From Gymnogyps californianus (lineage: Eukaryota; Chordata; Aves; Accipitriformes; Cathartidae), in assembly GCF_018139145.2 (NCBI RefSeq), contig NC_059473.1, positions 496,001 to 560,000 of the forward strand: DNA of 64,000 bases, read 5' to 3'. The position numbers and the translations under genes are program-made. Below, in pieces: positions 60,999 through 64,000 of the stretch. How positions within the stretch are numbered: position 1 is the stretch's first letter; each line of letters opens with the position of its first letter. The notes below the pieces were generated by a model. It did not search any database and was not told the DNA's origin. It was given only the letters and a program-made list of their open reading frames with translations.

Positions 60999-61003
60999 GT
61001 AAT
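60999..61003 (+). repeat. 5-bp target site duplication (right)
   Basis: GTAAT, identical to the left copy. Confidence 0.92.
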
Positions 61004-61500
61004 GTATGTTTAATATATAGTATATACATTACCTATAATCCATATTTTGATAAAATAAATGTATAATGAATATTAGTATTATTAAAACATTAATGTATGA
61101 ATAATATAAATATATTGTGCCTGTATAATATACTGCATATTATACAACGTATATCACATTATATACATTATATAATACATAGATTATAGATCATAGATTA
61201 TGTATATTATGCTTATTAGAATATAATATATACACATATCTGTGTATATTTAATACCTATAATATATACTATAGCTAATATACATATAGATATACATAAT
61301 ATAAAATATTATATACATAATTAGATATACTGTAGCATATAATAAATATAGCATGATATACATAATATATAATAGTTATATAATTATGTAATATAGAACA
61401 TATTAGTAGATTAGCAATAAGATAATGCATATAAAAATGTTAGGCATTCTTATGTAGAGGTATAAATTAATTTATATGTTATTTTATTTTATTTTATATT
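61004..61500. repeat. AT-rich low-complexity block, right part
   Basis: Continuation of the same ATATTA/TATAAT simple sequence, ending in a (TTTTA)n run at about 61477-61500. Without the LTR the block is about 1.3 kb. Confidence 0.9.
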
Positions 61501-62039
61501 TTTAATGTCTTCTGTCTCTGGACATTTTCTGCCTGCCGCCGGCGGCTGGTTGGGCTGATGGTGCTGGGGGTGACTCAAGCCCATGGCCGCGTGCGTGTTT
61601 GGCCCCAGGCCGCGCCAGGCCGGACTCTGCCCGCACACCCCCCGTCCTGCCTGCAGCTGGGTGCTGTGCACACGCGGGTCAAGCAGCGCTGGCCACATCC
61701 GTCGCAGCTGGCTGGGCCCTGGCGCACCCGCCCACGTCTGCTCGGGCGCGGGGACACCCCTGCGTGACTCCCCCAGGTTCGGGGTGTGGGAGCAGGGCAG
61801 GGTGGGGCTGGGCACCTCCTGACGGTGCCGGCTCTGGGCTGCGCCAGCTGCTGAGCATGTGCGCCATGAGGAAGCTGGTCTGGGGAGTGAGGTGCGGAGG
61901 GAATTATGGCCGGAGCACCGCGTGGGGACCCTGGGCGGTCGGTCGGTCGGTTAGCCTGGGCACCACGTTTGCCCTGTGTCTGCCTGCTGACGGTGGGGGG
62001 GGGGGTACACACGTTTGTATAAATATCCATCCCCTGGGG

Positions 62040-62160
62040 TGCATGGGCACTGTACAGCTGAAATAATGATGCAAATTAAATTGGACGGTGCAATTAATGC
62101 CCTATAAATTACCCAGCTTCCTCCAGCGTGACGCAGCCATCATAGACTAGCAGTGGGCAC
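62040..62160. promoter_or_regulatory. Candidate enhancer: E-box CAGCTG plus octamer
   Basis: CAGCTG (62055-62060) is followed eight bases later by a perfect octamer ATGCAAAT (62069-62076), then TTAAATTGG, CAATTAATG and ATAAATTAC. The AT-rich homeodomain-type cluster sits in otherwise GC-rich DNA, about 9.6 kb after the INSM1 start codon. It repeats the E-box/POU logic seen at 35365-35409 and 50550-50565. Confidence 0.4.
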
Positions 62161-62619
62161 CCCCTTGGCCGTGGGCTGCACGGTAGGAATGACGGTGGTT
62201 AAGGTGCAGCAGAAGCCCTGACCACGCCCGGACCCGGGGCCGGGGCCGCCAGGCTGGGGCCAGGTGCCCACGTCAGCCCCAGGGCCACAGAAACGTCCCT
62301 CGCCCCGGCAGTGCTGGACACTGCATGGCTCCCTGCAGGGACGGCGCCGGCGTGAGCCCAGCCCTGCTTGGGCTCTCCTGCGCCTGGGACAGGGCTCCTC
62401 CTTACGAAAGATGGGTGGAAGCCGGGTTCCTGATGCCTGGTGAGTGTGTAAAGTTATTTCTGCAAATGGAGAAATTCAGGGCTTTATCTGGAGCCATTTG
62501 GATTAATTCTCCATTTCTGACGAAAGCACCTGAAAGCAATTTAAGCGAGAACTTTGTCATCTCTTTTCAGCAAAGGAACAGACATTTCCAAGTGTCTTTT
62601 CCCACTGCCAAGTAATCCC

Positions 62620-62900
62620 CTTGCATTCCCACTGGCATAAGCAGGTGGTGATGCGTAAGCGCCCCGACATAATTATGACTGAGAGCACAGACCCCCTTCG
62701 TTTTCTTAAGTAATGTCTCCACAGATAGAAAATCACCATTAGAAACATATTGGTTTTAACGTTCATGCAAATCGCTCGGCAATAAGGTGTTACACGGCTT
62801 AGAAAGGGAAGCCTTGTCCTCGTGCATTTCTTGCAATGAATAGTATATAAATAATGTCTTCTGGGGTTTTGGAATGGTCTGTAATTATTATTAGCAAACT
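62620..62900. promoter_or_regulatory. Candidate conserved non-coding element with octamer
   Basis: Contains CAGGTG (62642-62647), ATAATTATG, a second ATGCAAAT (62765-62772) and TAATTATTATTAG, with no repeat character. Supported only by motif content. Confidence 0.28.
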
Positions 62901-64000
62901 GCTGCAAGCCCCCTTCAGCGGCGGCCGCAGCTAATGCCGTTGTCGCGCAGGCTCCGCGGCTCCCGCCCAGCTGGGGCGGCTGCCGAGGATGCTCGGCAGG
63001 GTCAGCGCACCAGGAGCGCTGCACTGGGAGCGTCGCGCTGGGAGCGCTGTCCGGAGAGGCCGCTTTCACACTCAGCTGAAGGGCTGGTGCTTTGAAAATA
63101 CGGATCAAATATATGTGCTTTTGCCTCCCGAGTGCTGTAATGAAGGCTCCTCAGTATGAGCTGCAGAAGACCCTCCGACGGCAGTGCTGCCGGCATTCAA
63201 TAACAAGGGACTCTTCGTGGTGGGGGACAGGACAAAAAAAAAACCCCAATAAAAAAAGAACGGTCTGTAGCCAAGGGATGAGAAAGGAGAGCCGGTTTTT
63301 GGGCAGCAGTACCTGTGCGAAGCTGAGGCGTGCCCTGTAAGCACGTGCGCGGGGCTGAGCGTCCCGTGAAGGATGAGTCTGGTGGAGTGCGAACATCCCC
63401 GGCCCGCTGGGTCGGCGCTGCTCGCTGCGGGAGCGTGCCTGTGACACGCGGGCCGAAACACTTGCAAACCTTAAAAATCTTTTACTGCATCTCTTTCAGG
63501 TGGCCTGCCCTTCTGACCGGTGACAAAAGTAAAGATGCTTTAATAAGAGCACAATTGTTTTATTCTCTAGAAGAAGAGGTTAAAGTCCTCTTATTTTGCC
63601 CCGAAGCTGTTCCTTAGACATACAAAAGCAATTTTCAGTAGTAGATTGGCAGAATTCAGCCTAACAAAACTGTTCATTCTTTCCCTTTTAGCCCACAGTT
63701 GGTGGCTGCGTGTCCCGGGGGGGGGTGAGGCTGTCCCCGTCACCCCGCGCCGCGGGAAGGGCTGGGGCCAGCGGGAGGTACCCACCCTCCGGGGGCAGCT
63801 GGGAGCCGGGGGGTTGCCAACGGCATTGCTGAGGTTCTAGGGCCCCCCCAAATGAAGAGTTTATTGTGCGCCACGGCACCTCCTTCCACACAGACGCTGC
63901 ACACTCCACGCAGGTATGTACCTTTTTATTGCTCTTTCAAGAATTTTGTTGTGAGTTAAGATTTATTAAGTTTGTGAGGGGAAACAGAACAGCTTTGTTA

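Larger units (their letters stand above)
61501..64000. other. Intergenic sequence at the right edge
   Basis: GC-rich at 61520-62000, then mixed. A short (CGGT)n patch is at 61936-61952 and a G10 run near 61996. Tandem CTGGGAGCG units lie at 63008-63050. No gene recognised. Two stretches look like distal regulatory elements (listed separately). Confidence 0.5.

Overview
This window looks like avian nuclear DNA. It is intron-rich vertebrate sequence with long introns and GT-AG splicing, a CR1 LINE fragment of the kind abundant in birds and other sauropsids, and an intact ERVL-type solo LTR of a family I know from Neoaves such as songbirds. A Neoavian bird is the best guess. No bacterial, plasmid or CRISPR content is visible.

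Layout. About 1-50.4 kb is the 3' two-thirds of a cilia gene, CFAP61, on the + strand. Nine coding exons can be placed (8124-8222, 12318-12486, 14514-14688, 21893-22185, 26635-26962, 27459-27550, 30695-30900, 47317-47407, 50126 onward). Their splice phases chain perfectly from the first to the last. They encode the C-terminal oxidoreductase-like half of the protein, about 485 residues plus the tail. The N-terminal exons were not found and probably lie upstream of the window. The introns are mostly unique AT-rich DNA with microsatellites and a few old repeats. They also hold three consensus RFX X-box motifs and several stretches that read like conserved non-coding elements. The largest intron (30.9-47.3 kb) is the most interesting for the latter.

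From about 49.8 to 54.0 kb is a very GC-rich CpG island. It covers the last CFAP61 exon, a 39-bp minisatellite, an upstream region with repeated ACAAAGG (SOX/TCF-like) and CAGCT-TATGCTAAT motifs, and the intronless gene INSM1 (52483-53843). INSM1 encodes a SNAG-domain zinc-finger repressor of neuroendocrine differentiation. Its reading frame is broken once in a G-rich tract near 53.39 kb. A similar one-base discrepancy is suspected in the last CFAP61 exon, so sequencing or assembly error in GC-rich DNA is the simplest explanation for both.

From 54.6 to 64 kb is downstream intergenic DNA with no recognised gene. It has a roughly 1.8-kb AT-rich low-complexity block (59.6-61.5 kb) into which a solo LTR (60403-60998) has inserted with a clean 5-bp target duplication. 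Further on are candidate distal enhancers with E-box plus octamer motifs (62.04-62.9 kb). CFAP61 and INSM1 are neighbours in the same order and orientation in mammals, as I recall. The two genes are functionally unrelated, but CFAP61 introns may host INSM1 regulatory elements.
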